A DNA stretch of 64,000 nt from Bacteroidota bacterium (lineage in GTDB: Bacteria; Bacteroidota; Bacteroidia; JACPRZ01): positions 58,247-122,246 of the forward strand of contig JACPRZ010000031.1 of NCBI GenBank assembly GCA_016193485.1, given 5' to 3'. This document shows, in pieces, positions 29,601 to 35,093 of the stretch (the first letter of the stretch is position 1; each line of letters starts with the position of its first letter). The translations under genes were made by a program, and so were the position numbers. The notes beneath the pieces are model-generated. The model searched no databases, was not told the DNA's origin, and was given only the letters and a program-made list of their open reading frames with translations.

Positions 29601-32284
29601 TGACGGTTCTTGTTGCTACGGGAAATACGTATAACAGCGGTGATACTGCCACCGGTATCTATGATTATTATGTTACCGACAGTTTGAACGGCTGCGTAAG
29701 TGCTTCCGACACTTCAACATTGATTATCAGTACTCCAAATATCCCCCCTGCTTCGGCAACAGCCGATGCCGATTCAATATGTGAAGGAGCGCCAGTTAAT
29801 CTTGCCGTAGTTGGCGGTGTACTTGGAATCGGAGCGCAGTGGAAATGGTATGCCGGCTCATGCGGTGGCGCAGTAGTAACTACCGGTGATTCAGTGGCGG
29901 TTAATCCGCTTGTAACAACAACTTATTTCGTAAGAGGGGAGGGGGGATGCGATACAACTGCCTGCGTGAGCGTGACGGTCAACGTAACGCAATTTGTTTC
30001 GGTTGCCGCAACATCCGCAACGACAAGCGTTGATTCAATTTGTTCCGGTGTGACATCCTCTCTTGGAATTACCGGGGGGACATTGGGAACAGGCGCTTCC
30101 TGGCAATGGTATTCCGACAGTTGCGGTGGCGCTGCGATTGGAACCGGAAGTTCCGTAAATGTCAATCCGGCAGTGACAACATCATATTTTGCGCGCGCAG
30201 AAGGAACATGCAATACAACACCATGTCAATCAGTGACGGTGAATGTCACACAAACAGTATCCGTTGATGTAACAGCGATTATTTCAACTGCCGATTCAAT
30301 TTGTCCGAATACACCGGTTGATCTGACGCTTTCAGGCGGAACGCTTGGAACCGGGGCAACATGGCAATGGTATCTTTCATCATGTGGAACTACCCCGCTT
30401 GGTTCGGGTGACACGCTTTCAATTTCACCTTCGGTTACTTCCAATTATTATGTACGGGCAGAAGGTGTATGTAACACAACTGCTTGCGACAGTATCACAG
30501 TGAGTGTCACACAGAGCGAATCGGTAACACCGGTAAGCATCAATTCATCCGCGTCAACAATTTGTGCCGGAGACCAGGTTACCCTGAGTGTAAGTGGCGG
30601 TTCGCTTGGAACGGGCGCTCAATATTACTGGTATGACAGCAACTGCGGTGTTTCATTGACAGGAACAGGTGATTCAATCACCTTTGCACCGCTGTCAACA
30701 GGATCATGGTATGTGCGCGCTGAAGGAAATTGCAATACCACTTTGTGCGTCAGTACGGGAATAACTGTAAACCCCGTTCCCTCTGCGCCCGCTTCTTCTG
30801 ATGTTACGGTATGCGAAAATGACCCTGTGCCTGATCTGATTGCCTCAGGAACAAATGTGCAGTGGTACAGCGATTCCGCTCTGACTGCACTTGTAAGCAG
30901 CGGAGATACTTTTGTGACAGGTATAACCGCACCGGGCACTTATGTTTATTATTCAACACAAACTGCGAGCGCCTGCCAAAGCCCGGCAACAGTTGTGACC
31001 CTTACCATAAATGGTTTACCTCCTGCACCTTCATCCGCAAATGTCAATGTCTGTTCGGGACAGCCGGTACCTGACCTTACGGCAACCGGCTCCAATATCA
31101 ATTGGTATGGTGATGTTGCCCTGACTACACTGGTTGGAACCGGAAATAATTACGCAACCGGAGAGACGGCAATCGGTTCCTACACCTATTATGCAACGCA
31201 GACAGTTGCCGGTTGCGAAGGTCCTGCCGTTGCGGTTACGCTGAACATCCTCAGTTCTCCGCCCCCCCCTGTTGTGAGTGATGTAAGCGTTTGCGAAGGG
31301 ATGAGCGTACCTCCGTTTACAACTTCCGGCAATATTATCCGATGGTACAGCAACCCGGGGCTGACGAATCTTGCCGGTACCGGGAATACCTTTAACACCG
31401 GGCAAACCGCACCCGGCACTTATACCTACTATGTAACCGACAGTTTACCGGGCTGTGTGAGCAGTGCCGAAGATGCAGTTCTGACCATCACGCCAATGCC
31501 TGCCAAACCGGTTGGTACGGGTGCCACGGTTTGCTATGGCGATGCGGCTGCTGCATTGACCGCAACAGGCAGCAATCCGCGCTGGTATAAGGATCCCACA
31601 CTTGTGATTCAGTTGGGAACAGGAAATTCCTATACGCCAACAATCACTAATGTAGGCACATGGTATATCTATGTGACTGATTATATAAGCGGCTGTCCGC
31701 AGAGCGCATCCGATACTGTTCCTTATGTGGTTGACCCGAAACCGCTGGTAACTTTAAATACAAACAGTACCGCAATTGCATTGGGCGATTCGGTGCAGTT
31801 GATTGCATACAATGCAGTTTCTTACGCATGGACTCCTTCTGCCGGATTAAGCAATACTACAGGGCAGTCAGTATGGGCTTCGCCAACAACTCCCACATGG
31901 TATTATGTTACAGGAACAAACCAGTATAACTGCACGAACACTGATTCAGTTTATGTCAATGTAAAGGGAACGGGAGTAATGACAGTTATCCCTGGTGAAG
32001 AATTTGACCTGAAGGTTTACCCGAACCCGACCAGCGACAAAATAATGGTTGAGTTCTCACTCTCTTCATCCGCATCTGAAAATCCTGCGCTGAAAATTTT
32101 CAATATGATCGGTGGCCTTATCGCTGACACTGACCTGCAGCCAGTAACACCGGCCAACGGCAGTTCACCGGCTTACACGTACAGGAAGGAAATTAATTTC
32201 AGCGAAAAAGCGGAAGGGGTTTACTACATTCAATTAGTCACCGGTGAGACGGCATTGGTCAGGAAGGTGGTGGTGGTGAGGTAG
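14636..32284 (+). CDS. 5882-residue giant T9SS-exported surface protein
   Basis: A single open frame of 17.6 kb. Residues 1-29 are a signal peptide. Seven RCC1-type beta-propeller repeats (about 30-380) carry GQLGDG-like motifs. Eight HYDIN/ASH-type modules of roughly 410 residues (385-3560) each enclose a different inserted domain: a beta-sandwich, a ThuA/GATase-like domain, a MAM/reelin-like jelly roll, then five LamG domains. About 25 Ig-like repeats (3565-5700) of three kinds come next, then one more Ig/PKD-like domain. A type A T9SS sorting domain (YPNPTSDK near 5797, ending VRKVVVVR) closes the protein. It is probably a surface adhesin. Seven of the Ig repeats contain a run of exactly eight G. 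Confidence 0.9.
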   Translation: MKKSIPIYPAALFILNTTLCLLPAFSYSQSIAAGGYHSIILCSSGNVKTTGANWDGQLGDGTYNDAYTPVLVSGLTGVTAVSGGYYHTLALKNDSTVWAWGYNGYGQLGDSTWTERLTPVKVYGLTGIVAIAAGAYHSLAVKSDGTAWAWGYNGYGQLGDSTTTSSIIPVKVKTITGITSVSGGGYHSLALKNDGTVWGWGANSNGQLGDNTPTQRTTPVQVHGLNDVGFLTGITVIGTGWYHSLARKSDSTAWAWGYNGYGNLGDGTYTQRSTPIQVVSLANNVTTLGAGYYHSLFVISDGTAWACGQNWEGDLGDGTNIDKITPVQMLGLTGVIAVAGGYEHSVILKSDATYWACGYNYEGQVGDGTNNNERWTAVQMHDCCINLPKIALSDTCRAMDTTVQGGTSQKIFYIRNIACDTLLVSSFSSSEPAFTVAPSSLLVPAYDSALVTISFSPTSLGGYSGTLTIFNNDNDTTICLTGFSVPAPTNTVNPSSFTLNLACGDSLTDTLFISNTGAPGSELIYSVAGNGMFDSTSQVNITLGDQIINHIFSGTTNSPDTLFLVLTLNGDYNSASEYTELYIDGSYQGVVPDTTSSYTDFTRYYIFTGPQVDAWFSDGVVTVMLDNSPSVGSGGFERVRLYYSGAFPIWLTPNPVQGATPQGGTDTIIIDFNTSGLVAGAYNTPIYIYSNDPANLIDTIPVTLNVIGFSDFQFTALADTAPPLCLDLDSIMASMTSTDTIIIANAGCGILFIDSFLFSSSLFTIASAPSLIMPGNTGEIVIRFSPVAQGSFSGTVTIYTNDIDTAICLKGIAFPSPVESHNPDSFNVTLGCTDSIINTLTVYNTGGSDLYFQLEGGGNQKIKVALVPAEDPGYITDVQTKLMSTGKFTAVDILDARFTTPTLAQLQAYDAILTWTDYSYNNATTLGNNLADYVDGGGGVVAAIFTTGNYSRIQGRFNTDNYWAINPTGYTSGGSPAIGTIYNPSHPILNNVSSFIGNGGNSYRPSSTAIMAGAVKVADWTDGMPLVVTKQVNGKNRVDLGLWPPSSDIGGGWLSSSDGAILMANALFYSKYGNSAGWMTLVPSTDTVAPTDSSLISVTFNSTGLIAGTYTGSITITSNDPVNSTDSIPVTLNVIGFPEIAFSDTCVVFDTIFQFATITDSFYISNPGCDTLVLDSLIPTNNEFSVVSYPSFIEPWDSGKIVVRFSPVTINTFNELLNIYSNLPDTAYCLFAVSLPPPTINVYPDSFTVTLSCSDSITLPLLISNTGAWNLIWTANALSSLSDDFDPGIDPSAWSFTDGAANLNCGSLSGNALFMDNYPTRQAATIDLNTINGGSIKFYLKLGNNVPGSCEYLDAGNEVYLQYSNNGGGSWNNILTFNSGTYASFTLVNQAIPPAAKTISTRFRVWQPNPDCFGCDNWAIDDFSIDFTSFVTLSLTSDTTPVSDTSLVNVEFNSAGLLIGTYYSQIIINSNDPITPVDTVPLTLNVVGSGILTPSDNCLYLDSIMEFTTEKDSLYVKNTGCDTLFISNLSSLTTDFTFILSSDTILMGDSAKVVVTFVPTSTGDFFDTLTVFSNTGDSLICLSGKAFARPVISVDPDSFIVTLACASSSTDTLTIYNTGLNYLNYNIDTGNYSLLLDGTGDWVNRGVVNLPTATSQLTIEAWIYPVAYSGDASYTGVVSWGARGCTGNGILLSIQNNGRPSMATWCNDFVPGTGAAATLNQWNHIALVRNGTSITLYMNGTPVSGTISSSIIYGSLNLAIGSTDYPGRYFNGRMDEIRVWNKARSTGEILATMNKRLYGNEPGLVSYWNFDKQNATDKTTTGNNGTLNGNATFIYDSPFNSYYSLNGNLSDTLNPGDSTKIAVNFNSTGLTVGTYSDSLAITSNDPLGSPLVVPVTVNVIGTGKITLRDTCLYLDSIMEFTTNKDTFYIVNTGCDTLKVTDITTQTTIYSVSGTQFDILAGDSAMVAVTFAPTSVGILYDTLTITNSDVTKTLCLSGYGFPRPVISVNPDSFNITLVCADTLVDTLTVYNTGLTDLIFSTGLSGKSAVFDGSGDYIDVPDNNSLDLPATVTFETWLYVNTIQETWTSIIGKPGRNYTMWLNSSRYIHLSYYGPGNTTINTPVNSINLNQWHHVAGVIDVPSGVMKVYIDGVQQASGSTTGSANLSGSPFRMGNNLDGGAGNYLNGKLDEVRVWNIARTQSEIQSTMNKSLTGLETGLVGYWTFDDGTAVDISVNTNNGAFYGNATTAAPNAPVIFASTWMNYSLLTDTIAYGDSVKIPVTVSSAGLIIGQYISSVILSSNDPLNNPDTIPVILNVIGAGEMTLTDNCLYLDSIMEFTTDKDTLYIKNTGCDTLLISNLSSLTTDFTFILSSDTVFMGDSAEVVVTFEPTSTGDFFDTLTVFSNAGDSLICLSGKAFARPVISVAPDSFIVTLTCSDTTIVPLTIYNTGGSDLVFNIDTADYYAKFDGVDDYIRVNTIYPSLNTVTIEAWIYPTTTSGVHWIISNGRDCCTPTGGFNLYYSGTTLTGLIWRSAGSNQISASSASGLITVNTWQHVAMVYDGTKIQLFRNGVLVATSAIYASSSVLDGSNNLHIGILAYSVPNFYEFLGNIDDVRIWNNIRSQSEIIADMNKKLVGNEAGLKGYWNFEKQNANDVTPYANNGTFFGNSSIGQYPYNLFYTVSATTDTVPVGDSSIVNVTISSTGLLVGAYYDNIFITSNDPLSTIDTIPITLQVVGTPILALSDTCLLFDTIMEFTTQTKMLWLYNTGCDTLFIDSLIPTAGEFTLVSVLNYIVPGDSDFASIRFAPVDTGNFAGTLNIYSNVNDTSVCLIGNAYPRPVATFSPDTFLVILVCADTLNDTLTIYNTGLTDLIYSPFSNDTGRSALFDGVNDYANMGTWFNYQTFTIELWVRTGSTQKQYADIIDNNHTGARSWVLQQNSTNTNQFGWGTNDGGGSALFTLIANQWTHLAMTRDGITRTNKVYINGSLFSTWVGTGNIPYDGTQFFRLARWGGGGREWNGTMDEVRVWNIERTQPQISSTMFKEISGNTAGLIGYWNFDGNNANDLSDYGNNGTFVNGAYAGPPNAPVSPFWVNFSTVSDTITSGDSAKLAVEFISTGLLVGQYTSNIFINSNDPLNSPDTIPVILNVTGTGEITLSDTCLDFDTIMEFTTASDTFLFTNTGCDTLTGFLVSSSGHYSLNTAGNDSVSINLLPDDLVSVVVIFAPDSVGPFNASVNITTNVGDSTVCLIGNTFPRPEICYSPDSFNIYFPVCLDSVTIPYMVCNTGGSNLDFSLWSHYGRSIALDGSGDWVGIPDNATLRLTTNFTLEAWIKPASVTSYMQIISKFPWSSNYSYQMNTTNTGKLRLDLSSNGTTYSAIVSTASITPGVWTHVAATRNGTTVKLYINGAEETFTLSFSGPLFSAATSVDIGRVSGSNNQLFTGQIDEVRIYNRTLTSSEIVNSMNATLTGNETGLQGYWNFEDGTAVDLSPNTNNGTRNGNAYITLPTAAFIPATGTVPPSGTDTLLARFWKAGLPFGTTGFPVYLVSNDPFNTEVVVPADLFVDSLPPAPPVAADRNVCSGDPVPDMIAVGTGDTVKWYDLTPTLIFTGDTFATGESAVGIYSYIVNQTDTNGCVSTSDTVTLAINAAPTEPVANDTTVCSDVAIPSLSSTGTIIQWYSDGALTNLLFTGNPYNTGQTLPNSYTYYVNDSTGACPASPADTVTLTINNAATVNAGVNDVICEGSTYTLAGIRGGGATSSTWTTSGSGTFSDSSLLAAVYTPSLVDISMGSVTLTLTTDDPDGAGPCTFESDVMTLTINPAALVNAGADDTICSGSTYTLSGSRGGSATSSTWTTLGSGTFNNASLLAAVYTPSPADITAQSVALVLTTNDPAGPCSAVRDTMVITINIAGTVNAGADAPVCSGNTYTLSGAIGGGASSSAWTTSGSGTFNDSSLLAAVYTHSSGDSSMGNVTLTITTNDPDSSGPCSAVSDAMVLTINTAPGEPVANDTTVCSDVTIPSLSSTGTIIQWYSDGALLNLLFTGNPYNTGQTLPAAYTYYVTDSTGACPESPADTVTLTINNAATVDAGINATICAGDVYTLAGVRGGGASSSVWTSSGSGTFNDSSLMGAVYTPSLADIAMGNVTLTLTTNDPDGAGPCTVESDFMIITINPAATVNAGVDDTICSGSTYTLSGSRGGSATSSSWTTLGSGTFNNATLLTATYTPSASDISAGSVSLILSTNDPAGPCPAVTDTMVITINIAGTANAGTDSPLCAGDAYTLSGAIGGGAVTVTWTTSGSGIFNDSSLLAAIYTPSVGDISAGTVILTITTNDPDGAGPCVAVSDIMTLSINPPPVVPTATDTTICSGASVPSLTANGTIVQWYSDGALTILVNTGTTYNTGQTLPAVYNYYVTDSTAGCPETVADTSTLAINDAATVSAGSDDALCEGNSYILSGTRGGGATTSVWTTTGTGTFSDSSLLASVYSPSAADISAGTVTLAITTNDPDGGGPCVAVSDSMILNINAPAVKPTGTDVTACSDGAIPPLTATGTILQWYSDPGLSTLVYTGTSYNTGQTATGAYDYYVTDSTTGCPESSSDTVTLTINNAATANAGSDSVICEGDVFTLTGVIGGGAASSVWTTSGSGTFSDSSLLSAVYTSSLSDISMGSVTLTLTTDDPDLAGPCAPAIDAMVLTINPAAIVNAGVTDTICQGGTSSLSGTIGGGASSATWITYGDGTFDDVALLTATYTPGNTDISTGTVLLQLISNDPTGPCPAAANSVSIIINTAATVDAGSDGTICDGDVAILAGLIGGSASSSLWITSGTGLFNDTTSVFATYTPSAADISSGSVTLTLSTNDPDSAGPCTAVSDAVVITINPLPAAPVASQDTMVCFGTPVPDLYATGGVNIQWYSDPALTLLVNSGDTFTTGQTAGGVYTYYITQSVNNCEGAADSVTLTIFQVPLPDALDTSICIGDTTPTLTATGTNVKWYSDSLLTVLVATGNTYNSGDTATGIYDYYVTDSLNGCVSASDTSTLIISTPNIPPASATADADSICEGAPVNLAVVGGVLGIGAQWKWYAGSCGGAVVTTGDSVAVNPLVTTTYFVRGEGGCDTTACVSVTVNVTQFVSVAATSATTSVDSICSGVTSSLGITGGTLGTGASWQWYSDSCGGAAIGTGSSVNVNPAVTTSYFARAEGTCNTTPCQSVTVNVTQTVSVDVTAIISTADSICPNTPVDLTLSGGTLGTGATWQWYLSSCGTTPLGSGDTLSISPSVTSNYYVRAEGVCNTTACDSITVSVTQSESVTPVSINSSASTICAGDQVTLSVSGGSLGTGAQYYWYDSNCGVSLTGTGDSITFAPLSTGSWYVRAEGNCNTTLCVSTGITVNPVPSAPASSDVTVCENDPVPDLIASGTNVQWYSDSALTALVSSGDTFVTGITAPGTYVYYSTQTASACQSPATVVTLTINGLPPAPSSANVNVCSGQPVPDLTATGSNINWYGDVALTTLVGTGNNYATGETAIGSYTYYATQTVAGCEGPAVAVTLNILSSPPPPVVSDVSVCEGMSVPPFTTSGNIIRWYSNPGLTNLAGTGNTFNTGQTAPGTYTYYVTDSLPGCVSSAEDAVLTITPMPAKPVGTGATVCYGDAAAALTATGSNPRWYKDPTLVIQLGTGNSYTPTITNVGTWYIYVTDYISGCPQSASDTVPYVVDPKPLVTLNTNSTAIALGDSVQLIAYNAVSYAWTPSAGLSNTTGQSVWASPTTPTWYYVTGTNQYNCTNTDSVYVNVKGTGVMTVIPGEEFDLKVYPNPTSDKIMVEFSLSSSASENPALKIFNMIGGLIADTDLQPVTPANGSSPAYTYRKEINFSEKAEGVYYIQLVTGETALVRKVVVVR
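15790..25320 (+). repeat. Eight tandem HYDIN-type modules with swapped inserts (within giant gene)
   Basis: Modules begin near 15790, 16770, 18060, 19110, 20345, 21595, 22850 and 24085. Each starts with a DTC..DTIMEF-like strand and reaches ..VTL.C.DT..DTL.IYNTG. An inserted domain follows, then the frame resumes with ..DS..V.V.F.STGL..GTY...I.SNDP...DTIPVTLNVVG. The framework segments of modules 4 (19120-19450) and 6 (21600-21940) are nearly identical at DNA level, implying recent duplication or conversion. Confidence 0.8.
25325..31740 (+). repeat. Tandem Ig-like repeats of three types (within giant gene)
   Basis: About 25 units of 80-90 codons. Type A (about 11 units) has VCS...P.L.ATG...WYSD..LT and TGQT; type B (about 10 units) has NAG.DD.IC.G..YTLSG..GG..SS.WTTSGSGTF and DIS.G.VTLTLTTNDP; type C (4 units, about 29750-30770) has DSIC...GG.LGTGA.W.WY and RAEG.CNTT. 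The order is A A BBB A BBB A B A BBB A A CCCC A A A A. Confidence 0.75.
25883..28518 (+). repeat. G8 tracts repeated in type B Ig units
   Basis: Runs of exactly eight G lie at 25883, 26154, 26423, 27210, 27479, 27995 and 28511. They fall in two different codon phases (GGG-GGG-GGN and CGG-GGG-GGG), yet the length stays at eight. Confidence 0.8.
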
Positions 32285-32437
32285 GGTATTGTAAAATTTC
32301 TGCCAAAACAGGACAGAAGTTTTAAATATACTGAACGAACATGAGCCCGCCTGCAGGCAGCTATGCTTTACCCAAATTTTAGCGTGGTAATAGTAATGAG
32401 AATATATGAATGCATTGAGTTGTAAGCGGTAACTACA

Positions 32438-32470
32438 AATGTCCACTTTCGGTAAATAAGAATGTCCACT
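32438..32470. repeat. Two direct AATGTCCACT repeats, possible IS-end remnant
   Basis: Exact copies at 32438-32447 and 32461-32470 have a 23-bp period, next to the first attC-like site. Regularly spaced short repeats of this kind are typical of the ends of some insertion sequences. No transposase remains nearby, so this is a weak assignment. The 32285-32466 stretch holds no gene I can support. Confidence 0.3.
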
Positions 32471-32560
32471 AACAACTAAGCGTTCGTTGCGTCCGAAGGA
32501 CGAAAAAACCTTAAAATGAACCTACCTGTATCGTAGAGGACAATGAACGCTCTGTTGCAC
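32467..32560 (+). other. attC-like site 1
   Basis: The left arm CTAACAACTAAGCGTTCGTT pairs, with a few unpaired bases, to the right arm CAATGAACGCTCTGTTGCAC. The outer boxes are CACTAAC and GTTGCAC. The 94-bp foldback with conserved tips and variable centre matches the layout of integron recombination sites. It begins a cassette (to about 32740) with no recognisable gene. Confidence 0.6.
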
Positions 32561-32655
32561 GTATGCCCGTCCGAAGCGGAGCGTAGGCGGGGAACCTTCG
32601 GTAGTTTTTCTGGTAAAACCAGAAGGTTTATTCTATCTATGGGGATTTCGGATGA

Positions 32656-32740
32656 AATGAGCGTTCAGTCAGGGGCGCTCTTCAACCCGTGACTACCGGC
32701 AGGCAGGTTTGAAAAACAAACAATGAACGCTCTGTTAGCG
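32656..32740 (+). other. attC-like site 2 (left arm degraded)
   Basis: The right arm CAATGAACGCTCTGTTAGCG is intact; the left arm keeps only GAGCGTTC (32659-32666). The centre contains a GGCAGGCAGG motif. The final box GTTAGCG opens the cassette that carries the DUF6934 gene pair. Confidence 0.55.
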
Positions 32741-32821
32741 GTCATGCTATGGCGACCGTGCCATTTAAGAAGTAACGGAATTAAAAGTTATTTTTGACGG
32801 AAATTTAAACGACAGAAAAAA

Positions 32822-33265
32822 ATGAAATTGCCAAAATATCCGTTAGCATCTGGAGACAAGTTAGTGACTTATGAGTTTATCAGCGAAGGTCCGAAAGGAC
32901 TTATTCATAAACGAGTGCAGTTCAAGCGGACAAATTTGAAAAATGTTTACAACCTTGCTTTCGGGGACAAAGACCACAACACTGGAGAAATTGACGACAC
33001 AATTATCTCCAACAATGGTGACAGCGAAAAAGTATTGGCGACAGTGGTAGCAACGGTTTACGCTTTTACCGACAAGTATCCGGATGCTGTGATTTATGCA
33101 ACGGGCAGCACAAAAGCACGGACACGACTTTACAGAATGGGAATTGCTAAACACCTGACAGAAGTAACAGAGGACTTTGAAGTTTTAGGAGAACGAAATG
33201 ACGACTGGGAAACTTTCAGAAAAAATATTGAATATGAGGGATTTCTTGTAAAGAGAAAAAAATAA
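32822..33265 (+). CDS. DUF6934 family protein
   Basis: 147 residues, matching from memory the Bacteroidota DUF6934 family in its hallmark segments: FEFVSEGP-like YEFISEGPKGLI near residue 18, YNLAFGDKD near 43 and VVYAFTDKYP...YATGSTKARTRLYRMGI at 80-110. No signal peptide or membrane helix. The function is unknown. It is the first gene of a cassette bounded by attC-like sites 2 and 3 and is followed 34 bp later by a small basic protein gene. That gene pairing, also recalled from family knowledge, would fit a toxin-antitoxin-like or defence pair, but nothing in the sequence proves it. Confidence 0.75.
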   Translation: MKLPKYPLASGDKLVTYEFISEGPKGLIHKRVQFKRTNLKNVYNLAFGDKDHNTGEIDDTIISNNGDSEKVLATVVATVYAFTDKYPDAVIYATGSTKARTRLYRMGIAKHLTEVTEDFEVLGERNDDWETFRKNIEYEGFLVKRKK

Positions 33266-33266
33266 A

Positions 33267-33293
33267 TTTGGATTGAACAAAAATAATTATCTT
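33267..33293 (+). promoter_or_regulatory. Promoter for the 56-residue gene, leaderless transcript likely
   Basis: A TTG around 33268-33270 and TATCTTTG at 33286-33293 match the -33/-7 pair. The ATG at 33300 lies where transcription should start, so the mRNA would begin at or next to its start codon. Confidence 0.6.
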
Positions 33294-33299
33294 TGCATT

Positions 33300-33470
33300 A
33301 TGAAAACGATGAAGATTATCAGAGAAATAAAGAGACGGAAAGTTCCGATTGTGCGTATTGACAAGGCATTGAACAAATACGATGACATTGTTTTGTTTCC
33401 AGACAAGTTGGAAAAAGCAAATGAAATGTTGCGGACGGTGGGATTGCCAAAGCAATGGATAAAACCATGA
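33300..33470 (+). CDS. Small basic protein (56 aa) paired with DUF6934
   Basis: A 56-residue protein starting MKTMKIIREIKRRK and ending GLPKQWIKP, with a basic N-terminus and a motif RIDKALNKYDDIVLFPDKLEKANE. ATG 33300 is preferred to the upstream in-frame 33273 because the promoter -7 box ends at 33293. It is too short for a domain call. It lies in the same cassette and direction as the DUF6934 gene but has its own promoter. Confidence 0.6.
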   Translation: MKTMKIIREIKRRKVPIVRIDKALNKYDDIVLFPDKLEKANEMLRTVGLPKQWIKP

Positions 33471-33479
33471 CTGCACCAC

Positions 33480-33557
33480 CGCCAACAACTACGCGTTCGT
33501 TGCGTCTGCCTGCCTGCCGGCAGGTTTGAAAAACGAACAATGAATGCTCTGTTGCAC
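33480..33557 (+). other. attC-like site 3
   Basis: The left box CGCCAAC and right box GTTGCAC bound a 78-bp foldback. The arms CAACAACTACGCGTTCGTTG and CAATGAATGCTCTGTTG pair, and the centre is a CCTGCCGGCAGG palindrome. The reverse complement of its left box region, GTTGGCGGT, matches the GTTAGCGGT that opens the same cassette at 32734. Confidence 0.65.
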
Positions 33558-33828
33558 CGAACGTTCCGTTTATTTTCATCTGCCTCATCAATTTTATTGT
33601 AATTTTCATGGTATTTATGTAAATAAGATTTTTCTGGCGCGTTTTTTTATCGGGCGCACAAAACTTCTCCGTACCGCATCTGCAGCGCTTTTTTTAAGTT
33701 TAATATTTGGTGACCGGGTCATGTTATTTTTTGCGTATACATCAGAGGTGGTCCCTGTTTACCGAAAACCAGTAGCGTTATCATGTGGAATAATTTTGCT
33801 TTGTAAAATTGCTTTGCATTCCACAGGG
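33558..33828. other. Non-coding part of the third cassette
   Basis: I see no supportable gene. A hairpin-forming pair GTGGAAT...ATTCCAC (about 33784-33825) abuts the 3' end of the broken recombinase gene and may mark where it was cut. Confidence 0.4.
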
Positions 33829-34176
33829 TTACCATAGTTTCTTTACCTCTTCGCGGCTCAACACAACAGGGAGTTTCTTTTCTCTTTTGATGGAGGGAAG
33901 TTCAATGCGTTTGTCTTTCATGCCGTAGATGCGGTAGGCAAAACGCAATCCGTAAACGGTAAATTTGAAATAACTATCCGAAGGCGTGTCGTGTTTCTGC
34001 TGGACGGGGTAGAGGTAGTTGTTGGTCTGGTCGGGGTCAATTTCCGTGGGAACAATTCCGAAGTGCAGCGCCAGTTGCGCCAAATGCAGGGAATAGTTTT
34101 TCAATGTGCTGTGGCTCTTGCCTGCAAGCGATATTTTCTGCTGCATGAGGTGGTACATTTCAGCGAAGCCCCGCAC
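33829..34176 (-). pseudogene. Truncated tyrosine recombinase (N-terminal domain only)
   Basis: 115 residues beginning with GTG at 34176 (an in-frame ATG follows six codons later). The sequence (MYHLMQQKISLAGKSHSTLKNY...TPSDSYFKFTVYGLRFAYRIYG) is the SAM-like core-binding domain of Bacteroidota integrases. The frame ends right after LPVVLSREEVKKLW, where the catalytic domain with its R-H-R-Y residues should begin. It therefore cannot catalyse recombination. It runs opposite to the other cassette genes and starts inside an inverted repeat. It is not recognisable as an IntI integron integrase. Confidence 0.75.
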
Positions 34177-34250
34177 ATAAATACGATATTAAAAACTTAA
34201 GAGAGAAAAAAACTACCAGCAACTTTGATAATGAAATTTATGTGCGGGGC
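34168..34250. repeat. 15-bp inverted repeat around the recombinase start
   Basis: GCCCCGCACATAAAT (34168-34182) and its exact reverse complement (34236-34250) bracket 53 bp of A-rich DNA. Nearly the same arms form the palindrome at 42887-42915 in front of mgtE. Confidence 0.7.
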
Positions 34251-34393
34251 GAAGCCGGCAACTTCGTTGCAAGTTCGCTTTACAAGGGTGATGGTGTGCT
34301 CTTTTTTTTCATAATTTTGAATGTTTAAGGTTAATAACTAAAGTTAAAGTAAATTAATACGGTGCAAGTTTAGGAAAAACTATCGAAGGTTTA

Positions 34394-34525
34394 GTGCAAC
34401 AGCAAGTTTGCGATAGGCGGGGTTTCGTTCTCCGGAGACAGTTTTGTGGTTACAGAAAGTTCAGTTCTCCGAATGAACATTTGTGCTGAAAAGCCCGCCC
34501 ACCGCAAATCTGCAAACCGTTAGGG
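34394..34525 (+). other. attC-like site 4 (long foldback)
   Basis: The left box GTGCAAC is the exact reverse complement of the GTTGCAC that opens this cassette at 33551. GCAAGTTTGCGATAGGCGGG (34402-34421) pairs with CCCGCCCACCGCAAATCTGC (34494-34513). The right box GTTAGGG ends the 132-bp structure. The 34251-34393 and 34526-34640 flanks hold no gene. Confidence 0.6.
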
Positions 34526-34640
34526 TGCATTTTAAGACGACCGACAAAAATCCAGAAAGACATACAAAAAGTATTGATTCTTACGAGTTGAATTGTATTT
34601 CAGCAGTAACTTTAATCATTTAAATAAAAAACCACTAATC

Positions 34641-35081
34641 ATGAAAAAAACTATTACGATGTTCGCTAGTGTTTTGATTAGCATGCAATCATTTGGACAG
34701 ATGGTCATGTCGGCAGAAGGAATAAATCCTGAGAATGTCTGTAAACCAAACACAGTTTACTTTCTTATGACAGATAAAGCCAAACCAGGTGAGTCAATTG
34801 ATTCTATAGAGATTCGGATTAATCAAACGATAAAATTTGTAAAAGAAAATCCCTCATTTGAATCAAAACCAGCAGTTCAATTAGCAATAAATTGTAATGG
34901 TGAAATTGGTGGTGGATTTCATAATGTGACAAAATCGGGAAATGATAAACTTGACAAGGAACTAATTGAATTCTTCAAGACAGTGACAGCATGGAAGCCT
35001 GGAAAAATAAAAAAGAAAACCGTTGACAGTTGGTATATGTGGAGAATGGAAATCAAAAACGGATACATAAACATCTTGTAA
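34641..35081 (+). CDS. Secreted protein with TonB-C-terminal-like domain
   Basis: 146 residues. A signal peptide (1-20, MKKTITMF...SFGQ) is followed by a domain resembling the TonB C-terminal fold: a basic helix, the strand CNGEIGGGF, then LDKELIEFFKTVTAWKPGK and a final strand YMWRMEIKNGYIN. It lacks the membrane anchor and Pro-rich region of true TonB, so it is more likely a small periplasmic or lipophilic-ligand protein than an energy transducer. The ATG at 34641 is chosen for the signal peptide. It is the only gene in its cassette, between attC-like sites 4 and 5. Confidence 0.6.
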   Translation: MKKTITMFASVLISMQSFGQMVMSAEGINPENVCKPNTVYFLMTDKAKPGESIDSIEIRINQTIKFVKENPSFESKPAVQLAINCNGEIGGGFHNVTKSGNDKLDKELIEFFKTVTAWKPGKIKKKTVDSWYMWRMEIKNGYINIL

Positions 35082-35093
35082 TTTAAAAACACA

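Noticed and set aside
25325..31740. CRISPR array or similar DNA repeat
   Set aside because: The regular repeats are codons of Ig-like protein domains in one open frame, not short repeats with unique spacers.
33544..33837. 97-codon plus-strand frame in the third cassette
   Set aside because: It begins inside an attC-like site, its hydrophobic composition follows the T-rich DNA, and nothing family-like is seen.
33829..34176. Integron integrase IntI for the cassette cluster
   Set aside because: Only the N-terminal recombinase domain remains, it lacks catalytic residues, and it does not look like IntI.
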